From Eubacterium sp. (lineage in GTDB: Bacteria > Bacillota > Clostridia > Lachnospirales > Lachnospiraceae), in assembly GCA_017459675.1 (NCBI GenBank), contig JAFUCM010000182.1:1-53782 (forward strand): DNA of 53,782 bases, written 5' to 3'. Each line of letters starts with the position of its first letter. Position 1 is the stretch's first letter. Of the stretch, positions 41,240 through 49,127 are shown piece by piece. The translations under genes and the position numbers were made by a program. Below the pieces are notes generated by a model. It ran no database searches. It saw only the letters and a list, made by a program, of their open reading frames with translations, and was not told where the DNA came from.

Positions 41240-42436
41240 TTGAAAGACCTAAAGTACCTGCTGGAATTCGAGAACCTGCTGGAGGACGCAGACAACGCCC
41301 TGGTCCGGCAGGCGCAGGCGGACGGTAAATACGCAATCGGCTATACCTGCTACCACATGCCCGAAGTACTGCTGAATGTGGACAACTGCTTTTCCACACG
41401 CATCCGGGCACCGCGCAGCACGTCCATCGATATTGCGACCTACTACATGTCCAACTACACCTGCGAATATGCCCGCTCACTTCTGGAGCGTGCCATTGAA
41501 GGCGGCTATGAATTTCTGGACGGAATTGCAGGCGTCGACGCCTGTTCCGCGATGAACCGCTGCTATGAGCACATGGAAATCCTGAAATGCAACAGCAAGC
41601 CGCATTTCTTTGTAACACATACGGATGTTCCTTACAAAATCGAAGAATACACCATCGATCAGGTACAGATTCAGATGCGGCTCCGCCTGCTGGACGTGAT
41701 GCACGAAAAGCTCGGCACAGACACATCGGATGACGCTCTCCGCAAAGCAGTGGAGGAACACAATGAAATGTGCCGGATTATGACAGAGATCGGAAACCTG
41801 CGCAAACTGGACAATCCGCCGGTCACCGGCTATGAATTCCACGTTCTCAATCTGGTTTCCTACTGCTGCCCGACTGCGCTGATTCTGCCAAAGCTCCGGG
41901 AAACACTGGAAGAAATCAAATCCCGCGAGCCGGACGAAAAGCCGCCCTTCCGGGCACGCGTCGTCGTCGCAGGATCCGAGGTGGACGATCTGGACTTCTC
42001 CCGCCTGCTGGAAGAATCCGGGGCACTGATTGTCGGGGACCGCTACTGCTACGGCTCAACGCCCGGCCGCGAGGTCATTGAACTGAACGATGACGAAGAT
42101 ATCCTGCGCCAGATCTGCCGGCACTACATGAAGACCTCTGAATGTGCACGCTACATGGCAAATGACAAGATTCAGCAGCGCAGGGATACCATCGACCGTC
42201 TCGCGCGGGAGTACAACGCAGAAGGCATCGTATTTGAACAGATGAAATACTGTGATTTCTGGGCATTCGAACGCCCGCTGGCAAGTCACATTCTGCAGGA
42301 AGAATACGGCTGGCCCGTCCTGTCCATTGACCGCTCCTACAATGTCCGCGGTTCCGGACAGCTCCGCACCCGGTTCCAGGCATTTGTGGAAGCACTGGAA
42401 ATCAAACGGATCCAGCGTGCAAAGGAGGTGATCTGA
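41240..42436 (+). CDS. 2-hydroxyacyl-CoA dehydratase-like small subunit (pair 2)
   Basis: 398 aa starting at TTG, with AAAGGAGG nine bases upstream. It keeps the family landmarks IGYTCYHMPEVLL, YYMSNYTCEYARSLLE, FEQMKYCDFWAFER and GQLRTRFQAFVEALE, matching its paralogue at 38836-40020 along the whole length, e.g. LRAPRSGSPDLATYYMTNRTC there against IRAPRSTSIDIATYYMSNYTC here. Its stop overlaps the next start by one base (TGATG), with AAAGGAGGTGATC as ribosome site for the partner, so equal synthesis of the two subunits is expected. Confidence 0.87.
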   Translation: MKDLKYLLEFENLLEDADNALVRQAQADGKYAIGYTCYHMPEVLLNVDNCFSTRIRAPRSTSIDIATYYMSNYTCEYARSLLERAIEGGYEFLDGIAGVDACSAMNRCYEHMEILKCNSKPHFFVTHTDVPYKIEEYTIDQVQIQMRLRLLDVMHEKLGTDTSDDALRKAVEEHNEMCRIMTEIGNLRKLDNPPVTGYEFHVLNLVSYCCPTALILPKLRETLEEIKSREPDEKPPFRARVVVAGSEVDDLDFSRLLEESGALIVGDRYCYGSTPGREVIELNDDEDILRQICRHYMKTSECARYMANDKIQQRRDTIDRLAREYNAEGIVFEQMKYCDFWAFERPLASHILQEEYGWPVLSIDRSYNVRGSGQLRTRFQAFVEALEIKRIQRAKEVI

Positions 42437-44217
42437 TGGGCGTAAAATACCCGGACCCGAAGTTTTTTAAATACAAAGATCACATCGACTGGAAGAAACA
42501 GGCGGAAAACCTCAAAGAAATCGGCGGCATTGTCAAAGATATTCTGAAGGAGACCGACTGGAAAGACACCGGCAAAGCGGTCGCAGGCGATGTGAAGGCA
42601 TTCGCAAAGCGTGCCTCTTACGAGGCATCGCTTCTGAAGAACATGTCGCCTGCTGAGCGGAAGGATCTTCTGGTAAATGGTGAGAAACAGCTGGGCAAGC
42701 TCTATCGCTCCGGCAAGATGGCAACCGTCCGCCGCGAGTGGCGCGGTCTGAAGGATACCGCTGCTGATTATTATGAATGGCTCCGCATGTGGGGCATGCT
42801 GCTCGGCACATTCAGCAAAGACCTCATCCCGGCTCTGGGCGGCGCCGTCCACTACCGCTGGATGATCTCTTACTTCTGCTGCCACAGCTTCATGGACAAA
42901 AATACGCTGGGACTGCGCGGCAAGGCGCTGAAGATGCATCATGAACTGATCTATGCGATCTTCCGCTATGTCGCAGAGAATCTTGTCCTGCTGATGAAGG
43001 GCGACGAGAAGGTCGGCAACAGCACAGACCTCTCTAAAAAAGTTGTCCTGCTCGATGAGATGACCATGGCACAGATCATGGCCGGTTTCCCGGATTTGAT
43101 CGGAATTCCGTATCAGCTGATGCCGGTCTTCCTGCTTTCGGAGATTGACCAGCTCGCCTGTGAGCCGTACATCGATGCCGTCGAGTCCTACGGACTTCCG
43201 TCCGACACCTGTCCGGTGCCGACTTCCGAGTGCGGTGCCTGCGTCATCGACGCACTGCCTCATCTGGGCGCATGCTTTATCTCCAGTTCCATGCCCTGCG
43301 ACGGTTCCGTCATGGCTTCGTCCTACACTTCACGCCGCTTCAAGGATCTGCCGACCTACCATCTGGCATTTCCGGTGCGCTATGAAGATGAATCCATCAT
43401 GGATGCGGCTGTTGCAGACATCAAAGGCTGCATCAAATTCATCGAAGAACAGACCGGCGCAAAATGGAGCTGGGACGCCTACTTCGCAGCAATGAAGCGG
43501 TTCAATCAGGAAACTGCCTATGAACTGCAGAAATGGGAAGTCAACCAGACGCCGTATCCGCAGCTCATCGGCCCCTGCTATGAACTCTTCCGTAAATGGA
43601 ACTATGAGATGGACGGCGGCATTGACCCGCGCATCCTGAAGACCTTTGAAAAGGTCGACACTCTGATGAAGCAGGCCTATGAAAACCGCGAAGAGCCGTG
43701 GCGCGGCAAGATGCGTCACCGCGCGATCGTCTGGTCTGTCCCGGCCCATTACTACGCGAATTTCTCGAACTGGCTGGCAAACTGCTGGGGCATCGATGTT
43801 CTGGTGGAAATGGAATCCCTGAATTTCACAAAGCCGCTGGAAACCGAGGACCACGAAGAAGCACTGCGCGATATGGCAAGACTGTACGAGCGCATGGTTA
43901 TGCGGCGTCACACCAACGGCGGATACGACCACGTTCTGACAGAACTCTGGCGGCAGGTCGAGGCGTGGAAACCGGATATCGTTATCATGTATCAGCATGT
44001 CTCCTGCAAGAACATGGCTACGCTCAACGGCCTGTTTGAAGATCAGGCAAGAGAACGCGGCGTGCGGCTGATCTGGATCGAGCATGATCTGATGGACCCG
44101 CGCACCGTCTCCCGCAAAGACATGCGTTCAAAGGTCAATGAATATATGCGCACAGTTATGCGCGAAGAACCGCTGGATCCGTCACTGGTTGATTTTGAGG
44201 ATGATGCGAGTTGGTAA
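42436..44217 (+). CDS. 2-hydroxyacyl-CoA dehydratase-like large subunit (pair 2)
   Basis: 593 aa, thirty residues longer than its paralogue and far longer than HgdA or HgdB. The N-terminal 110 residues are lysine-rich and helical. Possible cluster ligands occur in SDTCPVPTSECGAC, SSMPCDGSVMASS, ANCWGIDVLVEMESLNF and HVSCKNMATLNG; the end is LDPSLVDFEDDASW, shared with pair 1. Conserved blocks such as HRAIVWSVPAHYYANFSNW pair with HRAIAWSCAPLFYSNWCTW of the other copy. A radical-type dehydratase or reductase of CoA esters activated by the HgdC protein that follows is the family-based reading. Confidence 0.83.
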   Translation: MGVKYPDPKFFKYKDHIDWKKQAENLKEIGGIVKDILKETDWKDTGKAVAGDVKAFAKRASYEASLLKNMSPAERKDLLVNGEKQLGKLYRSGKMATVRREWRGLKDTAADYYEWLRMWGMLLGTFSKDLIPALGGAVHYRWMISYFCCHSFMDKNTLGLRGKALKMHHELIYAIFRYVAENLVLLMKGDEKVGNSTDLSKKVVLLDEMTMAQIMAGFPDLIGIPYQLMPVFLLSEIDQLACEPYIDAVESYGLPSDTCPVPTSECGACVIDALPHLGACFISSSMPCDGSVMASSYTSRRFKDLPTYHLAFPVRYEDESIMDAAVADIKGCIKFIEEQTGAKWSWDAYFAAMKRFNQETAYELQKWEVNQTPYPQLIGPCYELFRKWNYEMDGGIDPRILKTFEKVDTLMKQAYENREEPWRGKMRHRAIVWSVPAHYYANFSNWLANCWGIDVLVEMESLNFTKPLETEDHEEALRDMARLYERMVMRRHTNGGYDHVLTELWRQVEAWKPDIVIMYQHVSCKNMATLNGLFEDQARERGVRLIWIEHDLMDPRTVSRKDMRSKVNEYMRTVMREEPLDPSLVDFEDDASW

Positions 44218-44409
44218 CGGGCAATTGCATGTAATGACACGATTCAACATTCCAACGCAGACACGCTTTCGCTCGCTCCGACTCGCAGCGGTACATAAGC
44301 TTCACAGGTGTAACCTGTTCAGCAAGTACCGGCGGTCTACGAACGGTCTGCTTATGGAACTGTTGAATCTCAAGTATCTGGAAATGCCCGGATGATTTAC
44401 AATTGCCCG
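44218..44409 (+). repeat. Structured intergenic element, copy A
   Basis: Nested arms: CGGGCAATTG/CAATTGCCCG (44218-44227, 44400-44409), GATTCAACA/TGTTGAATC (44241-44249, 44361-44369), TTCCA/TGGAA, GCAGAC/GTCTGC (ending 44262; 44346-44351), GCGGTAC/GTACCG(G)C (44288-44294, 44326-44331), ACAGGT/ACCTGT (44304-44309, 44313-44318). It lies within the plus-strand operon between the large subunit and the activase genes. Confidence 0.85.
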
Positions 44410-44439
44410 TAAAGATGAGTGATGTAGAGGAGGAAGAAT

Positions 44440-45237
44440 ATGAAATACTTCGGCGGCTGTGATGTGGGTTCCACTTACACGAAAGCAGTCATTCTTGATG
44501 AGAATGGCAAGATGGTTGCCAATACAACACTGAAGAGCAAGATTATCGCGAAGGAATCTGCCGAGATGGCGATGCAGGAGGTAATCTCCCAGGTGCCGGA
44601 TCTGAACAGCCAGGCAGATCTGTCTTATCTGATCGGCACCGGATATGGCCGCAACAAGGTTCCGTTTGCGGATGAAAATATTTCCGAGATTTCCTGTCAC
44701 GCCATGGGTGTGCACATCACCAATCCTTCGGTGAAGGCGATTATTGATATCGGGGGACAGGATGTCAAAGGTATCGCGATTGATACAGACGGCACCGTTA
44801 AGAATTTCGCAATGAACGATAAATGTGCTGCAGGTACGGGACGTTTCTATGAGGCGATGGCGCGTTCGTTTGAGATGACGCTTCCGGAGTTCTCGAAGCT
44901 CTCTCTCACTGCAAAAAATGTAATCCCGATCACTGCACAGTGTACTGTCTTTGCGGAATCCGAGGTGATTACACTGGTCGGCGAGGGCAAGCCGATGGAT
45001 GAGATTGCGGCCGGCATCCAGATGGCAGTCGCAAAGCGCTGCTTTGTCATGGCCAAAAAAGCTGGTGCGACGGATTCGATCACGCTCACCGGCGGCTGTG
45101 CGAAAAATGACGGTCTGAAGTCCGCTATTGAACATGTTCTGAAGCTGAAAGTTGTCGATCTCTCCATTGATCCGCAGCTGATGGGTGCGCTCGGCGCGGC
45201 TGAATTTGCACGGCAGAAAGGACTGGCGAAGAAATGA
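44440..45237 (+). CDS. hgdC: 2-hydroxyacyl-CoA dehydratase activator (HgdC/FldI-type ATPase)
   Basis: 265 aa, the normal length. ASKHA-fold ATPase of the BadF/BcrA family: GGCDVGSTYTKAVILD (residues 5-20), IDIGGQDVKGIAID (102-115), and TGGCAKNDGLK. The cluster-binding cysteines are Cys129 in NDKCAAGTG and Cys168 in TAQCTVFAESE, one from each subunit pair of the homodimer's bridging 4Fe-4S. It drives one electron into the dehydratase at the cost of ATP. Only one activator gene is present for two dehydratase pairs, so it probably serves both. GAGGAGG precedes the ATG. Its stop overlaps the start of the microprotein gene (ATGA). Confidence 0.94.
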   Translation: MKYFGGCDVGSTYTKAVILDENGKMVANTTLKSKIIAKESAEMAMQEVISQVPDLNSQADLSYLIGTGYGRNKVPFADENISEISCHAMGVHITNPSVKAIIDIGGQDVKGIAIDTDGTVKNFAMNDKCAAGTGRFYEAMARSFEMTLPEFSKLSLTAKNVIPITAQCTVFAESEVITLVGEGKPMDEIAAGIQMAVAKRCFVMAKKAGATDSITLTGGCAKNDGLKSAIEHVLKLKVVDLSIDPQLMGALGAAEFARQKGLAKK

Positions 45238-45401
45238 GATTATTATTGAAACTCTGCGGAAAACTGACAAAAATCCTGCTGATGGCACTCGGATTGTTGT
45301 TTGTCGTCTATTTCTGGAATCTGGATCAGAAGCTGATGGCCTGGGCCTATAAGCTGGTCAATCAGATCTTCGACCGCAAGAAACAGGATCTGAATTTCTA
45401 G
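45234..45401 (+). CDS. Single-helix microprotein, dehydratase-associated (copy 2)
   Basis: 55 aa, overlapping the activase stop by four bases (ATGA), the arrangement of translational coupling. The sequence has a basic start (MRLLLKLCGKLTK), a membrane helix (ILLMALGLLFVVYFW), then NLDQKLMAWAYKLVNQIFDRKKQD. It matches the 65-aa product at 36659-36856 in GLLF-V-YF-x-LD-x-KL and in the basic Asp-Lys-Lys-rich end. Its place directly after the activase ties it to dehydratase function, perhaps as a membrane anchor. No family name is known to me. Confidence 0.72.
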   Translation: MRLLLKLCGKLTKILLMALGLLFVVYFWNLDQKLMAWAYKLVNQIFDRKKQDLNF

Positions 45402-45455
45402 GAAAATAAGATTCCCGGCCTGTAAACCGCCATCTTTCCCTGAAAGGTGTTCCTT

Positions 45456-46178
45456 ATGAAGTTATACGATACGATCATCAATGAAACAGACCGGATCCTG
45501 CAGGCGGGCGTCTGTCAGCGCACGCCTCCGGACCGGACCCGCATCTGGAAGGACCGCGGAGAGAGCGAGCTGATCATGCTCCGCGACGCCGCCTTCGAGC
45601 TTGGCGGATCCGGGCATGACTCGGTCAACTATACCTGTGTAACAACCACCCCCGGACTCGTTCCGGAAGATGAAATCATCGTGTGCGGTCCGGATCTTCC
45701 GGATATCCGGGAAGATGTTCCGTTTGCCCGGATTATCCTGCTCGAAACCGAGGATCTGATGGAGCAGACGGACACAGAAAAAGCCTACCGGACCATCCGC
45801 GACATCGAATTTATCCGATATCACGTGTTTCCGGCAGGCTATATGGTTCGGGTATCATCCACCAGCAACGAGGAGCAGGTGCGCGTCAGCAAAAAAGTTG
45901 TCAGTGCGGGAATCCGCTTTGCCTATGTAGGCGGAACGTACATCCGGAAATATCACACGCTCCCGCAGGTGCGCCATGTGCGGGTGATATTTGTCACAGA
46001 TCCGGCCACTGTTGCCGCACTGCTGCCCTATGCTGAAAAAGTGGATGGCATCACAAAGACACTGACCCACATTCTCGACGGGCTGCCCACGGACTGCGGA
46101 CATTGTAAGATGAAAGCCGTCTGTGATGAGGTCGAGGGCATGCGCGAGATGCATCTGGGCAAAAAAGCCGGTTCGTAA
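45456..46178 (+). CDS. Short ACS/CdhC-domain protein with C-terminal Cys motif
   Basis: 240 aa from the ATG at 45456 (AAAGG eight bases upstream). The order of motifs follows part of the beta subunit of acetyl-CoA synthase/decarbonylase (CdhC, AcsB): AAFELGG (residues 45-51), DEIIVCGPDLPDI (72-84), PFARIILLETED (89-100), then VRVSKKVVSAGIRFAYVGG and VRVIFVTDPATVAALLPYAE. The large A-cluster portion of the real enzyme is absent; instead there is DCGHCKMKAVC (Cys214, Cys217, Cys223), a CxxC-x5-C motif that could bind a metal or cluster. With CooC, CooT-like and His-rich proteins near, a nickel-linked role is plausible, but catalysis of acetyl-CoA synthesis is unlikely. Confidence 0.6.
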   Translation: MKLYDTIINETDRILQAGVCQRTPPDRTRIWKDRGESELIMLRDAAFELGGSGHDSVNYTCVTTTPGLVPEDEIIVCGPDLPDIREDVPFARIILLETEDLMEQTDTEKAYRTIRDIEFIRYHVFPAGYMVRVSSTSNEEQVRVSKKVVSAGIRFAYVGGTYIRKYHTLPQVRHVRVIFVTDPATVAALLPYAEKVDGITKTLTHILDGLPTDCGHCKMKAVCDEVEGMREMHLGKKAGS

Positions 46179-46224
46179 GCAGTCTGCAGTGCAGCGGAAA
46201 TTCATCCCTCATTGCAATGGAAAT

Positions 46225-46413
46225 TCAGTTTTCGCTGCACCGGATCACAACTTCGTTCTGCTCCAGATCAGCAGAGACGATTGCGCCGCGTATCTCACGG
46301 ACATCGCCAAAGAGATCCCGCAGGCGGATTGTATCGCCGTCAATGTCTATGCGGCTGGTATTTTCCATCAGGAGGGTGTGATCCTGTTCACGGTAGATGT
46401 TGGATAAGCACAT
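46225..46413 (-). CDS. cooT: CooT-like small nickel-binding protein
   Basis: 62 aa starting MCLSNIYREQD, with AAAGGAG eleven bases upstream; a longer frame to 46509 runs into repeat B and has no site. The product has the CooT family pattern: Met-Cys at the N-terminus (the Cys2 metal ligand of CooT), then IDIDGDTIRLRDLFGDVREIRGAIVSADL and a short hydrophobic end. CooT dimers bind nickel and accompany CODH maturation. It is convergent with the ACS-domain gene and follows the His-rich gene on the minus strand, with repeat B between them. Confidence 0.8.
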   Translation of the reverse strand: MCLSNIYREQDHTLLMENTSRIDIDGDTIRLRDLFGDVREIRGAIVSADLEQNEVVIRCSEN

Positions 46414-46454
46414 TGTGGGCTTGGCTCCTTTCGTAGAGATATGTTTGTTTCTGC

Positions 46455-46602
46455 GGATTGTGTTAATCAACATTCCAACGCAGACACGCTTCCGCTCGCT
46501 CCGCCTCACAGCGGTACATAAGCTTCACAGGATAAAATCCTGTTCAGCAAGTACCGGTGGGCTCCGAACGGTCTGCTTATGGAACTGTTGATCGCCCAAT
46601 CC
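46455..46602 (+). repeat. Structured intergenic element, copy B
   Basis: Nested arms: GGATTG/CAATCC (46455-46460, 46597-46602), ATCAACA/TGTTGAT (46466-46472, 46586-46592), TTCCA/TGGAA, GCAGAC/GTCTGC (46480-46485, 46571-46576), GCGGTAC/GTACCG, ACAGGAT/ATCCTGT. It lies between the cooT-like and His-rich genes. Confidence 0.85.
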
Positions 46603-46612
46603 TAATCAACAT

Positions 46613-46945
46613 TTAGTGTGAATAGGCCGCAAGAGCCTCGCGGAGAAGTTCGCTTCCGCGGCGGAAGGCATCCTGTGCCTGCTCTGTGAGCGCAGCAGCC
46701 TCATCGCGGCCGGCAGCGCGCATCAATGTGATCAGACTTTCCAGTTCATCTACATGATGCGTATTGTGATCAACGGTATATTTCAGAAGGATCAGCGTTT
46801 TGTCTTTTCCTTCTGCACTGCCGGATAGATCGGTGTGATCATGACCGTGCGCGTGGTCATGCGCATGTGAATGGGTGTGATCATGTGTATGTTCCTGTTC
46901 ATGATGATGTGAGTGTTCCCGGACAATGTCATGTGTGTGGTCCAT
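46613..46945 (-). CDS. His-rich metal-binding protein (CooJ-like)
   Basis: 110 aa. Residues 1-40 contain about 17 histidines in HxHxH patterns (THDHTHSHAHDHAHGHDH), like the His-rich tails of nickel chaperones CooJ, HypB and SlyD. The rest is a helical hairpin, LILLKYTVDHNTHHVDELESLITLM, then DEAAALTEQAQDAFRRGSELL. Nickel storage or delivery is the likely role, by analogy and because of CooC and CooT-like genes nearby. GGAGG lies seven bases before the ATG and a promoter is at 46979-47007. The His tail is N-terminal here, whereas in CooJ it is C-terminal. Confidence 0.75.
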   Translation of the reverse strand: MDHTHDIVREHSHHHEQEHTHDHTHSHAHDHAHGHDHTDLSGSAEGKDKTLILLKYTVDHNTHHVDELESLITLMRAAGRDEAAALTEQAQDAFRRGSELLREALAAYSH

Positions 46946-46978
46946 AAGGCGCCTCCATATGATGATGTTATATAAATG

Positions 46979-47007
46979 ATTATACCAACGAATATTTTTT
47001 TATGAAA
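46979..47007 (-). promoter_or_regulatory. Promoter of the His-rich/cooT-like genes
   Basis: Minus-strand TTTCAT (47002-47007), 17-base spacer, TATAAT (46979-46984). The -35 is weak. It shares an 81-base gap with the divergent enoate reductase gene. Confidence 0.45.
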
Positions 47008-47026
47008 GCCAATAAGGAGGATTTTC

Positions 47027-49090
47027 ATGAAACAGCAGTATGAACCTTTGTTTACTCCCTGGAAGATCCGGGATCTGGAAATCAAAAACCGGATCGTACT
47101 GGCGCCGATGGGCGGCACCTGTATTTTCGGATGGATGGAGCCGACGGGCAGTCATTTTGACAAGGAGGCGGCGCGCCTGCTCCTGAATGTCGCAAAAAAT
47201 AACTGTGGACTTGTTATCCCCGGCATTGCACCGGTCAAGGACATGCTCGGCGGCAAATGGCTCTATCAGAATAAGCGGAAATTCAAAGAGCTGAAGGAAT
47301 TCATGGATGAATTTCACAAGACCGGCGCGAAATTCTTTGTGCAGATGACCGCCGGCTTCGGAAGATCCATGGCTCTGACCAAACCGCTCGCCTTGCTCGC
47401 AAAGAATAAGATGCTCAATAAAATTGCTAGCCCGATTATCGATGCGGAATATCTGACCGCGGCACCGAGTGTTCTGCCGAACCGCTGGGCGGACGATGTC
47501 ACGACCCGCGCGATCACCTATCAGGAAATCCAGGACATCATCTATGCGTTCGGCGAGACGGCACGTCTCTGTAAGGAGGCCGGTGTTGACGGCGTCGAAG
47601 TTCACGCGGTACACGAAGGATACCTGCTCGACCAGTTTACACTGAAATATTCCAACCAGCGAACGGACGAGTACGGCGGTTCTTTCGAAAACCGCTACCG
47701 TTTTGCAGTCGAAATTGTTCAGGAGATCAAGGAAAAATGCGGAGAAGACTTCCCGGTTTCCCTTCGCTACTCTGTCCGCTCCATGACCAAGGCGTTCCAG
47801 TACGGCGCGATGCCCGGCGAGGACTTTGAGGAGATCGGCCGCGACATGGAAGAATCTGAGCGCGCGGCAAAATACCTGCAGGATGCCGGTTATGACATGC
47901 TGAACTGCGACAACGGCACCTATGACGCATGGTACTGGGCACATCCGCCGCAATACATGCCGCTCAACTGCAATCTGGAAGATGTCGAACACATCAAGAA
48001 GTTTGTCGACATCCCGGTTGTCTGTGCCGGCCGGATGCAGCCGGCAGACGGCGCAAAGGCAATCGCAGACGGTGGAATCGATGCAATGGCAGTCGGCCGC
48101 CAGTTCCTGGCAGACCCCCGCTGGCTCACCAAACTGATGAAGGACCGCGAGGAAGACATCCGCCCGTGTATCTGCTGCCATACTGCCTGTTTCAATCTTA
48201 CCAAACACAACGGCAGCGCAAACGACCAGGATCTCTCCGAGACAGCAGGCATGTGCCGCTGTGCAGTCAACCCGATCTCGATGCAGTCCACAAAATACTA
48301 TGTACGCCCCGCAAAACATCCGAAGAAGGTCGCGGTCATCGGCGGCGGCATAGGCGGTATGGAGGCAGCGCGTATCCTGACACTGCGCGGACACAAGGTG
48401 ACACTCTATGAGAAGAGCGGCGAACTGGGCGGCATCTTTATCGCAGCTGCCGCACCGGACTTTAAGGAAAAAGACAAAGAACTGATTCAATGGATGATCC
48501 GCCAGTTGAAAAAACTCCACATCGACATCCGTCTGAATACAGAAGTCACGGCAGATACCGATCTGGATGCCGACGAAATCATCATCGCCACCGGCGCAGA
48601 TGCCAACAAGATTCCGATCCCGGGCGCTGCGGATTATGCAATGGATGCGACTGATTATCTGCTCGGCAAAAAAGAAACCGGCGATCATGTTGTCATCATC
48701 GGCGGCGGCCTGACCGGCTGTGAGATTGCTCTGGATCTTTTCCGCAAAGGAAAACATCCGGCAATTGTAGAGATGAAGGACGACCTGATTGCAGTCAAAA
48801 ACATGTGTCTGGCAAACTCCAGCTACCTGCGTGACTGCTTCAAAACAAATAAAGTTCCGGTCTATCTGAACGCCGGCGTCAAGAATATTACTGAAACGGA
48901 AGTACAGGTAGAATGCCAGGACAAGAGCATTGTGAACCTGCCTGCGGACAGTGTAATCATGTCCGTCGGCTACCACCCCGTACCGCTCATGGAAGAAAGC
49001 AAACATGTACATCTGCTCGGCGACTGCAAGAAAGTCGGCAATGTAAGATCCGCGATCTGGGGTGCGTGGGATATCGCCATGAAGATCTAA
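47027..49090 (+). CDS. 2-enoate reductase-type NADH:flavin oxidoreductase (OYE plus FAD domain)
   Basis: 687 aa, the length of 2-enoate reductase, BaiCD/BaiH and cinnamate reductase FldZ. The FMN barrel has LFTPWKIRDLEIKNRIVLAPMG (residues 8-29) and VDGVEVHAVHEGYLLDQF; the 4Fe-4S linker has CICCHTACF near 381-389 and MCRCAVNP; the FAD/NAD domain has KVAVIGGGIGGMEAARIL near 433 and HVVIIGGGLTGCEIALDL near 553. It reduces an activated C=C bond, such as a 2-enoate, with NADH. AAGGAGG lies eight bases before the ATG. Beside a dehydratase system it could reduce the enoate produced by dehydration. Confidence 0.9.
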   Translation: MKQQYEPLFTPWKIRDLEIKNRIVLAPMGGTCIFGWMEPTGSHFDKEAARLLLNVAKNNCGLVIPGIAPVKDMLGGKWLYQNKRKFKELKEFMDEFHKTGAKFFVQMTAGFGRSMALTKPLALLAKNKMLNKIASPIIDAEYLTAAPSVLPNRWADDVTTRAITYQEIQDIIYAFGETARLCKEAGVDGVEVHAVHEGYLLDQFTLKYSNQRTDEYGGSFENRYRFAVEIVQEIKEKCGEDFPVSLRYSVRSMTKAFQYGAMPGEDFEEIGRDMEESERAAKYLQDAGYDMLNCDNGTYDAWYWAHPPQYMPLNCNLEDVEHIKKFVDIPVVCAGRMQPADGAKAIADGGIDAMAVGRQFLADPRWLTKLMKDREEDIRPCICCHTACFNLTKHNGSANDQDLSETAGMCRCAVNPISMQSTKYYVRPAKHPKKVAVIGGGIGGMEAARILTLRGHKVTLYEKSGELGGIFIAAAAPDFKEKDKELIQWMIRQLKKLHIDIRLNTEVTADTDLDADEIIIATGADANKIPIPGAADYAMDATDYLLGKKETGDHVVIIGGGLTGCEIALDLFRKGKHPAIVEMKDDLIAVKNMCLANSSYLRDCFKTNKVPVYLNAGVKNITETEVQVECQDKSIVNLPADSVIMSVGYHPVPLMEESKHVHLLGDCKKVGNVRSAIWGAWDIAMKI

Positions 49091-49096
49091 ATAAAT

Positions 49097-49124
49097 CCCG
49101 GGGTCCATAAGGACCCCGGGTCTG
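49097..49124. terminator. Bidirectional terminator
   Basis: CCCGGGGTCC (49097-49106), ATAA loop, GGACCCCGGG (49111-49120), with T/A-rich flanks on both sides, between the convergent enoate reductase and larA genes. Confidence 0.9.
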
Positions 49125-49127
49125 TAT

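Noticed and set aside
44218..44409. Insertion sequence ends for the A-E elements
   Set aside because: No transposase frame within or near any copy and no target-site duplications that I can see; arms covary rather than being identical.
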